A stretch of DNA of 64,000 bases from Ulota crispa. Its lineage: Eukaryota > Streptophyta > Bryopsida > Orthotrichales > Orthotrichaceae. The stretch covers positions 17,360,001 through 17,424,000 of the forward strand of contig OY987243.1 in the NCBI GenBank assembly GCA_963920765.1, read 5' to 3'. The translations under genes were made by a program, and so were the position numbers. Position 1 is the first letter of the stretch. Each line of letters begins with the position of its first letter. The notes under the pieces were generated by a model, which worked only from the letters and a program-made list of their open reading frames with translations, was not told the origin of the DNA and did no database searches. This document shows, in pieces, positions 46,670 through 57,948 of the stretch.

Positions 46670-49163
46670 AGCCGATTGTCGGAGCTTCTACTGCTAAGTT
46701 TTGAGCTACCTATTCTGCAATTGCAATGGCTCCAAGACTTGGGGCATAAAACCATGGGGAAGGATCCAACTCGAGAGTTGCAGTGGCTGATGGTTCAAGG
46801 AAGAAGACTTATCGAAGACACAGTTGGTGGCTTGGTGACTTGGCACATATTCAAGGACTCAGGTGATCAGGTCCCCAACCGATCAACGTCCTTCACCTGT
46901 TGCAAGTGTGACACAGAAAACGAAGTCCAATGGAGTGCCAGATCTGCTCGCTTTGGACGGGCCCTGGGTGATTCTTTCAGATCCTTCAGCATGCTAAGTT
47001 GCTAATCATGGGACTAAAGAATGGATTTCAAATGCCTTCACGTGCAGGTGGGCGAGTCAAGACTCTACCATGCTGTTTATACCGAAGGGTCATATTTTAT
47101 GTGTGAAAGGCTTGCGAGAGTAGACTGGATCCTCGATATGAATTGCGATAGTCGTGCTTGCTTCATCTCGTTGTTGCTTTGACTGCTCATGCAAATTCAC
47201 CAAGTTAGTCACTAGCAGAGAGTTGGAGACCGCAGATTTGAGTGCATTAAAGTGGGTGGTTTTTTTGTCTCTGGCCTTGGTGGTGTTCCACCAAATGGAA
47301 ATGAAGTGCGCCTGTTGTGTGAAGAGGTAGCGCTGTGTTAAAAACTGCTCATCATTGACCACACTTTTGCAAATCCAGCATCGTTCCAACATTTTTTTGA
47401 GCCTTTTAGATCGTCGTCAATCTGCTTTACTGTTTTGGCAGAGTATCTAGAGTAATGCACCGAGCCTCGCAAATCCATAACGAAAATGCGAGGAGTAGAA
47501 ACTGAAGGACCGGATATCTGTAGGAGCCCCAGGTTGGTTAATATTGATTGCGCTTAGAATCATCCCCAACGAGGATGTAAAATTTTTATTACAATTCCTA
47601 TCGTTGAGTACAAAGAAATCGAAGTTGACATTCAACCCTGAAAATTTCAGCTGTATTGGCTTTTCCCAAAAAACATGTTTTGTAATCCAAAATGTCCCGC
47701 TCTAATATAATCTCAGTGCATGGACCTACTGAAATTTACACCGGTACCAGACTATTTCACATATTAGGAAGAGAACACACATTGCAAACCAACACAAATT
47801 GTAAATCTTACTTACAGAACACAAATAATCTTGTTGTGTTCATTTCCCATTGTAGAAACACAATATAAGAATAATTAGGAGTGGCACTAGAGGCCACTAT
47901 GATTTTAGTAGTATGATAATTCTATTATAAATGTAAATAAAAAGCAAACATCACTTCAGTTTTAATGTAGTTACCAGTTTTGTTTCCAACATGATCCATG
48001 ACATGTCTGGTATGAATGAAAATTGTACCGGAACACAATTACATTGAGTAGCTAGAGTCTACATCCAGGTAATTGAGACTGCATGGATCAGAATTGAAAT
48101 TTTGCAGTGGGAAACGCATCAAAGTTTCTGCATGTATTTAATGACAAGTGTTGAATATTTCTATTGGAAAAATATCACAACACGTCAAGGTCATATGCTC
48201 AAGCTTGAATTTTTCACAACACTAGCCTCTAAATATCATTTTATGTTTTTTTCTTATGATTTCCAAATAGAGATAGTTTGTGTATAATTGCAAACTGTTG
48301 AAAGAGATTTTGGAGGCAATACACAATTTATATAAATACACGAAAGAAGTAATTTATCTTATAAAATTCATTGAATTTACATGTAAAACCTAAAATTACT
48401 AAACTTTAGTTTGAAAACATGTTCAAGCATCAAGACCTTAGTGAAATCCACAATAAAGACTGTTTCATGGTCAAAACATGATCACTTTGGATTCAATTTG
48501 CTTCACTTCTACGTGCACGTAGATCTCTAATCAAAAACTAGGATTGTGAAGTCTTGATTCCATGCATTTACAAGACTCTTGAGGTTGACCATCTCGTCAG
48601 AAAACAGTAGAGAGATGCATATCATTAAAGCTTGGGTACCTCATGATTCTCAGCACAGACTTCAGAACCAACCCGAAGGCCCCTTGTCATAGAGCCCATT
48701 GAGGCAAAGGACACTCGTAAGCCCAATTAGTGCCTGAATAGCGGACGCAATGCAACCACAACCCCTCGTCGTCACCAGTATACCTGCATCCATCACCTAA
48801 CTCTCAAAATCTCTCTTGGAATCACCAAAAAGTACTTCAGAAGGTCCACTGAATGAGTAATAAATAAGCATCACCAATCTCTTTCACCTTTAACGTTCAT
48901 TCTTGGATGTACAAATGGCAACATTTTTGGCTTTTCTGGGTGGACAACTTCAAGGCATTGCCAAGCAAATTCTAGAACAGTGTATACAATTCCTAAAGTA
49001 CCGATGGATGCATTGGCTCGATTCTTTCTGGGCATCAAATTTTGAGATTGATCTGCCATTTACTTTCAGAGTTTATTTATTTATTTGCCAAGCATAATTC
49101 CTGTACTTAAGCTGTGTACAAACGTACAGCGACCCAGATGTGGCTTATGAACCGTAATAAGGT
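46670..49163. other. Intergenic, convergent 3' ends
   Basis: 2.5 kb between two genes that end toward each other. The first few hundred bases are GC-balanced and probably the 3' UTR of the CRM gene; from about 47650 it becomes AT-rich. Open frames up to about 110 codons show no recognisable protein. No inverted-repeat element was delimited. Confidence 0.5.
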
Positions 49164-52100
49164 TTAAAGTAGCACAGGTTCAGATGAAACGCACCAAGAA
49201 GGCTCCAAGCTGGGGCAGTGGGTACAAAGAGGGTCCACCATGAAATCTGTGGTTGTACTTTTCGAATGGTCTTGTGGAAGGTCCTCCTTTTGCAGCTGAC
49301 AACCTCCTCCATCAGCATCCCTGGATACTAAAACAGGTGGTTCTGACAGGTCACCAGCATTGCACGCAACTGGCCTCTCCGTAAGTTTAGCAGCTCTGTC
49401 AGCGGTTGTATTCCTCTTTGACCGCTTGGCCACATTAGAGTAAAGGTATAGAGCATCGTTTGCTATAGGGAAGCCTAAATGTTGCAAGTGCACACGAATC
49501 TGCAGAAAGATCACACTGTAGTCAATTAGAAGGTAGCAATATGATTATGAAATAGAGGAAGTCGTTATCAAAGGACTTAGGCCCATTTGTTAAGCAGTCA
49601 CGCACTGAACCCTAAGAAATTTACATATTATTTGACCAAAACAGATGAACTGAGACCCAAAATACCTGCTAGGTGACAGCAAAAATAAACATTTGAGATA
49701 AAATGACGACTTCAATGAGCTGCATTTTGTTGACGCATAAAACGAGGGCACCGACACCTCTACCAAAAAGATTGAAAGTACAGGTAATTATCGAGGAATC
49801 TCACCTGATGCGTGCGGCCTGTTTGTGGCATGCAACGTACAATACTTTCCACACCGTTGGTACTCAATCTCTGAAACCTTGTACATGACTCCTTGCCCTT
49901 TGCGTCACTTCCTGGAGCTGTTCTGGAAGTTCCATTAAGTGTGGATGCCATCTCAGCTACAACTTCATCTGCAGGAGTTCGAACCTGGCAGCGCAGTCAC
50001 AATTTACTATGTAGAGAATTTCTATGTTTCAGAATGTCCATGTCTTGAGGTAGAGATTACGGATCACTAGAAATACATACAATACCACAATAATTGAACA
50101 ATATTGGCAGATTTCTCAAGAGCATTCTATATCCGAATCGATTGGAGAAAAAACTGCGCAAAATACATAAGGTGTTTCTTGTAGAAAATCAAAACCTAGA
50201 GGATTTTGTTCACTAAAATTTGCAAAGCATTGCCACACATATTAGAGTGTTTTGATCAGTGACACAACATATATCAACACATCTAGACACATAATCCACT
50301 ATAGGACAATCTTGTACCTCCACAGAACTCTTGCCTTCATGAGGATCGTAAAGCACTGCTGCATTCACCTCGACCTGTACAATACACATTCTTAAACTGT
50401 GATTAAGTTTGCCTCACTTCAATATGCATATGTGTTGGCCCACGATGATTATCAAGCAATGAAGCAGATTGCCAGCAGTTGGAGGCTAGACTTTACCTCC
50501 TCTGTTGGGAAAACGCCTCTCACCTTCGCCACATAATGCTTCTGAACGAGTCCAGCCATAATCTGCCAATTTCAATCACTCTTACGTGACAAAAAACAGA
50601 ACCAAGGCAGAAACAAAACATCAATAGGACAAAATGAACAGAACATCTTGAATTGAAAACCAACCAAGTAAACGCAGAGAAATAGAAAGAGCAATTGCAA
50701 AATACTGAAACGTGTTATGATACCTCTTGTCGAAAAAAATTTGCTGTGCGAGAATTTCGTGCCAAGATGAGCAGCCCTGAAACTAACCGATCTAAACGGT
50801 GCACAGCTATTCCCAGGTTCGACTAGTGAAGGAGTTTCGTTTCGTCCTTGCTAAAGGTAAAACATTTCAACACAAAACAATAAAAATCTTACGCAGAGAC
50901 AGAACAATATGTCGATGGATTTTGAGAACTCAACACCTAACTAGAGAACTTGGAGATTGGACCGGTAACTTAGAATTCCGGAAGAATTCTCGAAAGGATA
51001 CGAAAAAGTGGACCAGTCTTATGCTCAGCCTCTAAAATGCCCATCACCGTATTCTTGCGATATTGTCCACATGGATGCACCTGCACAGAAGAAAGGCATC
51101 AGACACGATTTAAGACTCTGCTGTACCACATGGGGTGCTTTCAAATCTGGCATGAAGCTTCAGTCACAGCTTATTGGCAGAAAGCAAGGTTATCTAATTA
51201 TGTACAGTCAAATTTCTGAGAGTCAAAATTTCTGAGACAGGTTCATATCTCGGACGATCGTCAAGTAATCTCTAGCAATGATTAGTTTTCCTCTTTCAAT
51301 ATTCATTCTCTTGACTTTTTCATTTCAGAAATTCAATAAAATAAAAAATCTTGTGCATCCAAAATACCAACACGTCTGCATAATGGATAAGAAAGAATAC
51401 GCAAGCACTATTACAGGAATTGAAGCTGGTTTGCAGACAGTAATGACATCTGCTCCTTCTTCTAGGACAATCACTGCTCCCGCTAATACAGGTGGTTCAT
51501 GTCTGCTCAACCAAAAGACGTCATCCACATACAGCTGTAAGACACAACAGCAGTCCCTGAAAGTAGTCGAATTTGCAAAGGGCACTTGCAACAAATGATG
51601 CAAAGCTCCAGGAATGCATCAATCTAAGGCCACATGAATTCAAATAGCAATAATGAAAATTTTCAGTTCAGCATTCATCGACCTGTGAACAAAATGACTC
51701 ATTATTTCTGAGTCACGGACCACGTACGAATGTGCCACTATCTTGCCTTCCACTTGGATGCGACCCAGCTTGACTGCATCCTCCTACATAGTGCCCATAT
51801 GTAAATATGAAGAACCGATTGCATAGAAGATATTAGCCTGAGCTCCACTTCAATTAGCAAACAAACAGGTATAATCCTCAAGGAACTTGAATAAATCCTT
51901 CAGCATGGCAAGCCTTCAAAGAGCCAAGGCCAAGAGGTGAAAGATCTAATACTGCATCCCAAGAAACCCGTATACTGCGCGCACTGGGGATAAGAACAAC
52001 CTAATGTCACCTGAGGATACCTTGAACAAACGATACTAGTCTATCAAACACAGAACAAGCATAGTAAAGAATTTATTGTCTTTGAGAATTCTTCTGCAAC

Positions 52101-53080
52101 TGCTAAAATTGCAAAAAACAGCAGTAACAAGAAGAAGAGAAGAGTAAATGTGTCGCACATAGTATTCGCGAGGGCGTTGACGAAACTCTTCTGCAAACAG
52201 ATCCACAACAGATTTTCCTGCCCATCGTCTCTTGACCTGCAACTTAGCCATGTGGTCTCAGAAATCTGCAAGCACTGTAACATCTCCCCCAGTACAAAGC
52301 TACGTGAATTGGCCTTCGTTGGTATTTCTGCAGGTTATAATGAGGACGGACGATGCTCAAGAAACTCCACCAGAATAAGAAGCCAGAAACTTATTGTTAT
52401 AAAAAATACGTTCATTCAAGTGGCACATTTGAAGGCTCACAAGTCTTGAGAACAAATGGAGGGTTTAGAAACGCACATGAGCAAGGAATTCAAAGAAGTA
52501 AGGGCGCACCATCCGCAATCCTGTGCCCACATAATGTGCCCATGTTCTCTCATCTCTTCACATGGTGTTTTCAATCACAAGTTCAAGAAGAAGCTGAATC
52601 TCAATCCTTCAGAAAAGATGTTAATACTTCCTAACTTATCATTCTCCTGCCCATCCTTGATGCAGTGCAAAGGTCTTTACTGAGATCTATTCAAGTAGTT
52701 AAACCGAGCCCCTTGCATTCCAATCCTCAGGTTACAATGCAAGGCAAAGCACCCTTTAGATCAAACTCAGACCACGGTGAACAGAATCGATACAAACATG
52801 CATATTTGTGGAAATTGAAACGTAGTTCACACGCTCAATTGTAAGCATCAAATGTGTGCTTTAATCAGTTTTACGAGAAATTGCCATCAAGTTACAATAC
52901 TTCTAGGGCAGAACACATACATGGGCAAGAGGGAGAGAGAGTACCATTCCTGATGACGTAATCGTCTGGATGCACAGGAGTAGAAGGAGTCTCCCAAGTG
53001 ATATTCAAGTCTGCAGCAATCTGCGCCTCCACCTCGGCCTCGACTTGCCCGTCAATCGTACCAAACTGGGCAGTCTTCAT
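49164..53080 (-). CDS. PUS7-like (At5g51140-type): RNA pseudouridine synthase 7 (RluA family)
   Basis: Minus-strand exons: 53080-52945, 52520-52477, 52236-52159, 51783-51683, 51502-51415, 51080-51002, 50806-50724, 50562-50497, 50374-50318, 49984-49805, 49499-49164; 415 aa with all phases consistent. An S4-like RNA-binding part (VRPYFFEFLAH, RWAGKSVVDLFAEEF, about 50-107) precedes the RluA catalytic domain: VCKPASIPV, VHPCGQYRKNT, the catalytic motif PVHRLDRLVSG (Asp near residue 181) and GRTHQIRVHL near 300-308. The enzyme isomerises uridine to pseudouridine in RNA; it is related to animal RPUSD2. Even a 44-bp exon is conserved in frame. The family normally continues after DPLCTHCPSL with a Trp/Cys-rich tail; here translation stops 17 residues later and I found no exon for that tail. 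Start chosen at MKTAQF; an upstream in-frame Met exists at 53254 but its extra sequence looks unlike coding. The target RNA is unknown. Confidence 0.92.
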
Positions 53081-54189
53081 GCTGGAACAGAGCCAGACAC
53101 CGAATAATGATACTGGAACCAAAATTGATATTTTTTTTCTTGCAAAAAAACCCTTGCGGGGAAATACACCGGAACGTCTGGAGACCGTGGAACCAAAATT
53201 GATATTACTGGCGCCTTTGCAGGAGACCGCTATACAGGTACGTGCATTGAGCATCTTCCTTCTCGTGCATCACTTCTCTTCATCGTGCTGCGTGTGATCA
53301 ATTCTCTGCACTTGGAGCCAAACGGAACCCTTTCTTATGTTCATCTTCCTCTTCTCAGCTTGCACCTAAACACAAAACGTATATAGCGAGACAAACAACA
53401 TTCAAAAATGAATTTAAAAGGAGAAGTAGACCACTACAGTAGTAAACGGGAGAGTTCTTGTTTACGTCATCAAGTATTCTTCGGTGAACCTAATGTATGA
53501 AAAAGCTCCTTCATTCAAGGCAACCAAACCCCAGTTTGAAGAGGACAAGTGCCATGACTGCCATCGACGTTTACAGGGGAATAGGTGGATGATAACTCGC
53601 TGATTATGTTGACAAAAATAGATGAAAAGAGTCCGATGGATGAGTCGTCGGAAGATTTCGTGCCTAGAATGGGAGGGAAATCGTACGTTTCGTGCGCTTA
53701 GGGTTTCGTCGCTCCGAGCTCCACCTGCTGATCGTTGCGCGCTTGGTTGCTGTGCGATCGGGTCCTGGCACACGCCCCCTGGCATTCTGCGTCCGTCTGT
53801 GTTCGACGGAGCTTCGTTTGAACTCTAGACCGTCCATGTTGGCAGCGTATCGAGTGCGTGGCGGTCGATTTGTTGGGAGGGATCCTCGGGAAGGGGGGTT
53901 TGAAGCTCTGGTTCGGGCTTCGGTAGGAGCTCTTTGACGTGCACAGAGCGGGGCATTGGTTCTGTAGTACCCCGTTTGGCAGTGCGGTAGGCAGGTGTAG
54001 TCGGGCCTTCTCTGTTGCCCTGGGTGATGTAATTAATTACTCGGGAAGGGTCGCTTGTCATAGCCCGTCTTTGAATCCACAGAAATTATTTAGATCTTTG
54101 CGATCATTTTAATTCCATATCGTTACATTCGTACATTTTTCTTTTCTTGAGATATTTCTGCTTTCAATTGAGAAAGGAGTGGATTAGCG
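53081..54189. other. Divergent intergenic region, 1.1 kb
   Basis: Between the starts of the pseudouridine synthase and the BORCS6-like gene. 53620-53940 is GC-rich with overlapping open frames on both strands, none recognisable; it probably holds the promoters and 5' UTRs of both genes. Confidence 0.5.
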
Positions 54190-54732
54190 ATGGAGAGTGG
54201 TCTAAATGAGGACGACATCGAACTGCAATCTGAAAGTGCTGAAGTCCCACACGAAGAACGAGAGGGGCGAGATGAGCAGCCTGGCAGGAGCAACTCAATG
54301 GTGGAGCAGATCCCGAGGTTCGTCTCTGGAAGCGGGACCAGCGAGGATATCAATGTCCACGGTGCTAGTAGTATGCGATCAGAGGGACGAGAGAGTGACA
54401 TTGCCGTGGCCGTGAGGATGGTCAAGGCTGTGGAGGATGATGCCACAGCAGTGGCAGGAAGCCTTGCGAAATTGTTTTCGTCGCTGCAGTCTGCACTGTC
54501 TGAGGTGACGGGGAGCTCAATTGAGCACATGCGGTGTCACAGCGAAGCCGCCGGATTGCTTCAAGATGCGTCTATCGACGCTGCTTCCAAAGGACAGAGG
54601 TTCATCAACGCTTGCTTGCGGTTGAATGAGGAGATGAAGAGCGTGGGAAGCCTTGCGACTCAGCTCAAAACACTTCGGCAAGTAGTGGACCAATTTGAGT
54701 ATCATGCATCCAGAAGTCTCCCTCGTTTGTGA
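54190..54732 (+). CDS. BORCS6-like (BORC complex subunit) protein
   Basis: A single-exon gene of 180 aa. The first 75 residues are acidic and probably disordered. Residues about 76-175 are helical and match the BORCS6 (lyspersin, formerly DUF2365) C-terminal domain in pattern: SLQSALSEVTGSS, then the most conserved part FINACLRLNEEMKSVGSLA and LKTLRQVVDQFE, which parallels the animal sequence of the form MARCxELDxxMxPVxxLAxQVRDIRRTLExLE. In animals BORC sits on lysosomes and links them to kinesin through Arl8; the plant role is unproven and probably endosomal or vacuolar. The start is the first ATG after an upstream stop (TTAGCGATGG). A possible polyadenylation signal AATAAA follows at 54761. 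Identification rests on a pattern match made by eye. Confidence 0.7.
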   Translation: MESGLNEDDIELQSESAEVPHEEREGRDEQPGRSNSMVEQIPRFVSGSGTSEDINVHGASSMRSEGRESDIAVAVRMVKAVEDDATAVAGSLAKLFSSLQSALSEVTGSSIEHMRCHSEAAGLLQDASIDAASKGQRFINACLRLNEEMKSVGSLATQLKTLRQVVDQFEYHASRSLPRL

Positions 54733-56130
54733 TTTCTTTTGTCGATTGTTGTAAGATTTGTAAATAAACACTATCCAATTTTTCAGCTGAGCGTTGGTTA
54801 TATCTACTTAAGAGCATCTTCGGGAAGATGCTGGATGATTTGAGGGTGGTGATTGGTTTAACAAAGCTGTCAGGTTATCGTATCCTTATATTTACGATGA
54901 AGGACACAGCTTTATGAATTCATCAGTTTGTGCAGATGATCATTTTGCACTTCAGGTTTAAAGATAGTGCAACAGTTCATCAAAGAGTTTTGTGAGGAGT
55001 TCTCATCTCGTAGACAAGTCTTCTCTAATCTTCATCTGCATTCCTCATTCCTGATAACTGGCTGAAAGGCACCCCTAGTGAAACAAACTAGCCTGAGTTG
55101 CTGTTCAACTAATTTACACGAAATCTATTGTAAGTTTGAAGAGGACTGCGAGACCGGTCGCATGAGCTAACTGGATCAGAGCGATGAAGGATCAGTTTTC
55201 TTTCAAGCAGCTTTTTCAGCAGCCTTAGTCTACCCAGGCCAGGAACAAGTCAGACTCTGCTTCCTACTTTACAACACAAGCTCAGGCCTTGTGTTAAAGA
55301 TGGCGCTTGTTGGCTTACTGACTCACCAACTCATATCTTGTCGACTTATATAGCAGTCACGTACTTCTTTGCAACGTGAAAACTCCGATCTCAGTCTCTG
55401 TCCATATTCAGTCGTTACTGATTTGCTCTCAGATTCAGTAAGTGGAATAATTTTCGCCTCCAGATATGAAAAGTACAGCGTATAACTCAGCATTCATGAT
55501 CCTGTTGATTTCGGCGGCGCAAAACTAGGGTGATTTGCTTGACCATTCTACTATAATCTCATGCTGCAGTACGCGTACAATTTGTTTCATCGCGTGCTTA
55601 TCTTTCGATGCATTTTGCTTCTTTCGCGTGTTTAACTTGCGACGATCAGTTGATTTAGGTAGCGGCTACTTGGATTGATATCGTGATTTTCAGGGTTGAT
55701 AGAATCGACCGAGTAGCCAGCAAAGTTGGTGAACTGGATGGCTAAGTTGAAGGAAGAGGAGCGAGGAGGATTACTGGTGGTAGCAGAGCGAGCAGATAAA
55801 CGGTGATGAAGCATCAGTCACGTACTCATCGCCATTTTTTCTCATGCTTTAGGTTGTTATTGCATTCTCTGCTCCATGTTCGCCTACAATGCGTTGAGCT
55901 GCTCTTAAATTGTCGTCTGATGCTTCCAACTAGTCATCTGGTTCATGTAAAGAGCCCTCATATAACTCCACTTTTGGCATAGCTCTCTCTGGTCATGTTT
56001 GGCTGTCCACCTCAAGCATTGAGTAACAACCCCTTCTGCAGAATCAAGCAACCAGACTCTACGGAGTCCATTCTACACTCGCATGATCCTGGTAGGTTCG
56101 TGTTCAAGGCAAAGGCAGAGTTTATCACTA

Positions 56131-56253
56131 GTGTATGTTCACACTTGGTGTTAAGAGGGGTATTAGCAATATGAATGCAGTCTAAAGGTGTGTCCAAATG
56201 CATCTAATTTTCCTTTGCTACTACCCCTCTTAAGATCAAGTGTGAACATACCC
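56131..56253 (-). mobile_element. MITE R2, 123 bp
   Basis: Same element as R1 (7660-7783) in reverse orientation, with TA at 56129-56130 and 56254-56255. Ends GTGTATGTTCACACTTGG and, inverted, GGGTATGTTCACACTTGA. The two copies align without large gaps. Confidence 0.75.
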
Positions 56254-56916
56254 TAAGTCGGCCAGCGTCTCCGTTTGCTGGAAGAAGTGGATAATTGGTA
56301 GTATGGAATCCTCGTTTAAAACTCTAGATTTTCGCAAAGTGGAATTTCAGAGCTTCACATCGTAAATGTATCCCAGCCCTGCGGAAAGATAGAGCATGGT
56401 CATTCCTTGAGAGTATTTTCAGGTCTTTGTTACACAACGAGAATGCGAGCTAAGTATACGACCAAATTCAGAGAATGCTTCAAGTCGATCTAGGTCTACT
56501 TTCCTAGTTTCCTACAGACTCTGATTTCGATGGAAATTGGGGGTTTGATTTATGGTAAGGAACATGAGTTCCTAATGATGTTTTCTTGGGCAGCAAGATT
56601 GGAGCTTGTGAGTGACGTTGTGGCCGACTTTCCGTGGCCGAAATGGCAGATCACTGGGCTGGATTCCGGGAGTAAATGTCATTGCAGTCTGTACCTGAGT
56701 TTTTTGGGAATTTGGAAGTGTTACCGACAGACATGATGGCTGTGAGAATTGTGAGGGTGAAGACTGCCCGACTCAGTCAAAAGGTTTGAGCTGGTACCTT
56801 ACTCGAAATGTGTGCCAGTGCGAGTGGGTCAGAGCAAATCGTAGCCTAGCTTCTTGTCGTGTTACGGTGGATATGATTCTTCTTCAGTGGCTCACAACGC
56901 TGGACAACCATGCATA

Positions 56917-57058
56917 AGGTAAGGCAGACGTACCCATTAGCGAGCGTGTCCGAATTGCGACCCCTATGTACTTAGGATATTCATTTCAAAACTGAAATGA
57001 ATATCGTAAGTACATAGGGTTGGAATTCTTAAATGCTCGCTAATGGGTACGTCTACCT
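56917..57058. mobile_element. Near-perfect hairpin MITE V2
   Basis: A 142-bp palindrome with TA at 56915-56916 and 57059-57060. The arms start AGGTAAGGCAGACGTACCC and, inverted, AGGTAGACGTACCC, then ATTAGCGAGC on both; they meet at TTTCAAAACTGAAA. It shares the inner GACCCCTATGTAC with V1. A transcript would form a stem of about 60 bp, about 0.9 kb upstream of the membrane-protein gene. Confidence 0.8.
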
Positions 57059-57948
57059 TAGAGGCACCTATAACGGTTAACTTAAGCGATTCTACAACAG
57101 ATTACGAGCAGTTTGAGGCTATGCAGATTCACGTGTACGAAGCTAGGAAATATGGAGATTGCTTTTGTAATTTTATTCCCAAAATTGAAATTACTACGAA
57201 TTTTGGGAGCCAAAAAGTGCTCCAAATCCATAGCCAAGGTCTAAACTCTTCTAATTCGGATCTTAGCCTAACGACTTTCCCACTCACTACTTCCTACTAA
57301 GTTTGGTTGGAATTTTTTCCAAGGCTTGATCCAGAATAGGCTACCCTGCAGGTTGGGTATGGATCCCTGATCCGGAATGGGTGCCTCTACCGACCCCGTG
57401 CTGTGAAACTCAGTGATAGTATGTGGCGTCTGTCGCCACTTGAAGCTCATCTCGACGTTCGTTGCAGCATCTAGCCTAGCTGCACCAGAGCAAAGCAGAT
57501 TCCGGAGCAGGATCTCGTGATTCCTCTGGACGTCGTGCTTGAAAATTAGTTCTGCGCCAACCAGGCGGCTAGTACGAACTACTCAGCCCGGGGGAACCGG
57601 AGGCACTGCTCCAGCATGTGGTTGCTGCTGCGATGTTGCCTTGGTAAATTCTTCGAACCGGGGGAAGGGAGCATTATTCTACTTGAGTCGGGGGAAGAGA
57701 GTATTTTTGTACTGGAGTCCAACTGATTCCAATTCTGGGGGAGTCCAACTGATTCCAGTCTGGGGAGCGCAGTTGCGGGATTGAAGGCTACAAACTGTGC
57801 TTGCACCAATTGTCAATGGAAAGTATGATTTCTGCTCATCTTGCATGATTTTGCTGCTTTAGAGTGTTGTATCCAGCGTACGAGTAAATGACACGCATCA
57901 AAAGTTTGAAACCAAAAATCTGACCCTCGGCTACCATTGGGCATACTT

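Larger units (their letters stand above)
54733..57948. other. Intergenic with two small MITEs
   Basis: 3.2 kb with no supported gene. It carries R2 (56131-56253) and V2 (56917-57058). Near 57715-57758 an 18-bp direct repeat (GGAGTCCAACTGATTCCA, twice, 26 bp apart) lies in the likely 5' region of the next gene. Open frames are short and unrecognised. Confidence 0.5.

Noticed and set aside
50822-50840. Acceptor at CACTAG for exon 7 of the pseudouridine synthase, adding SNLGIA
   Set aside because: It breaks the phase with the preceding exon. The acceptor 16 bases later gives LFPVHRLDRL, which is the family's conserved sequence.
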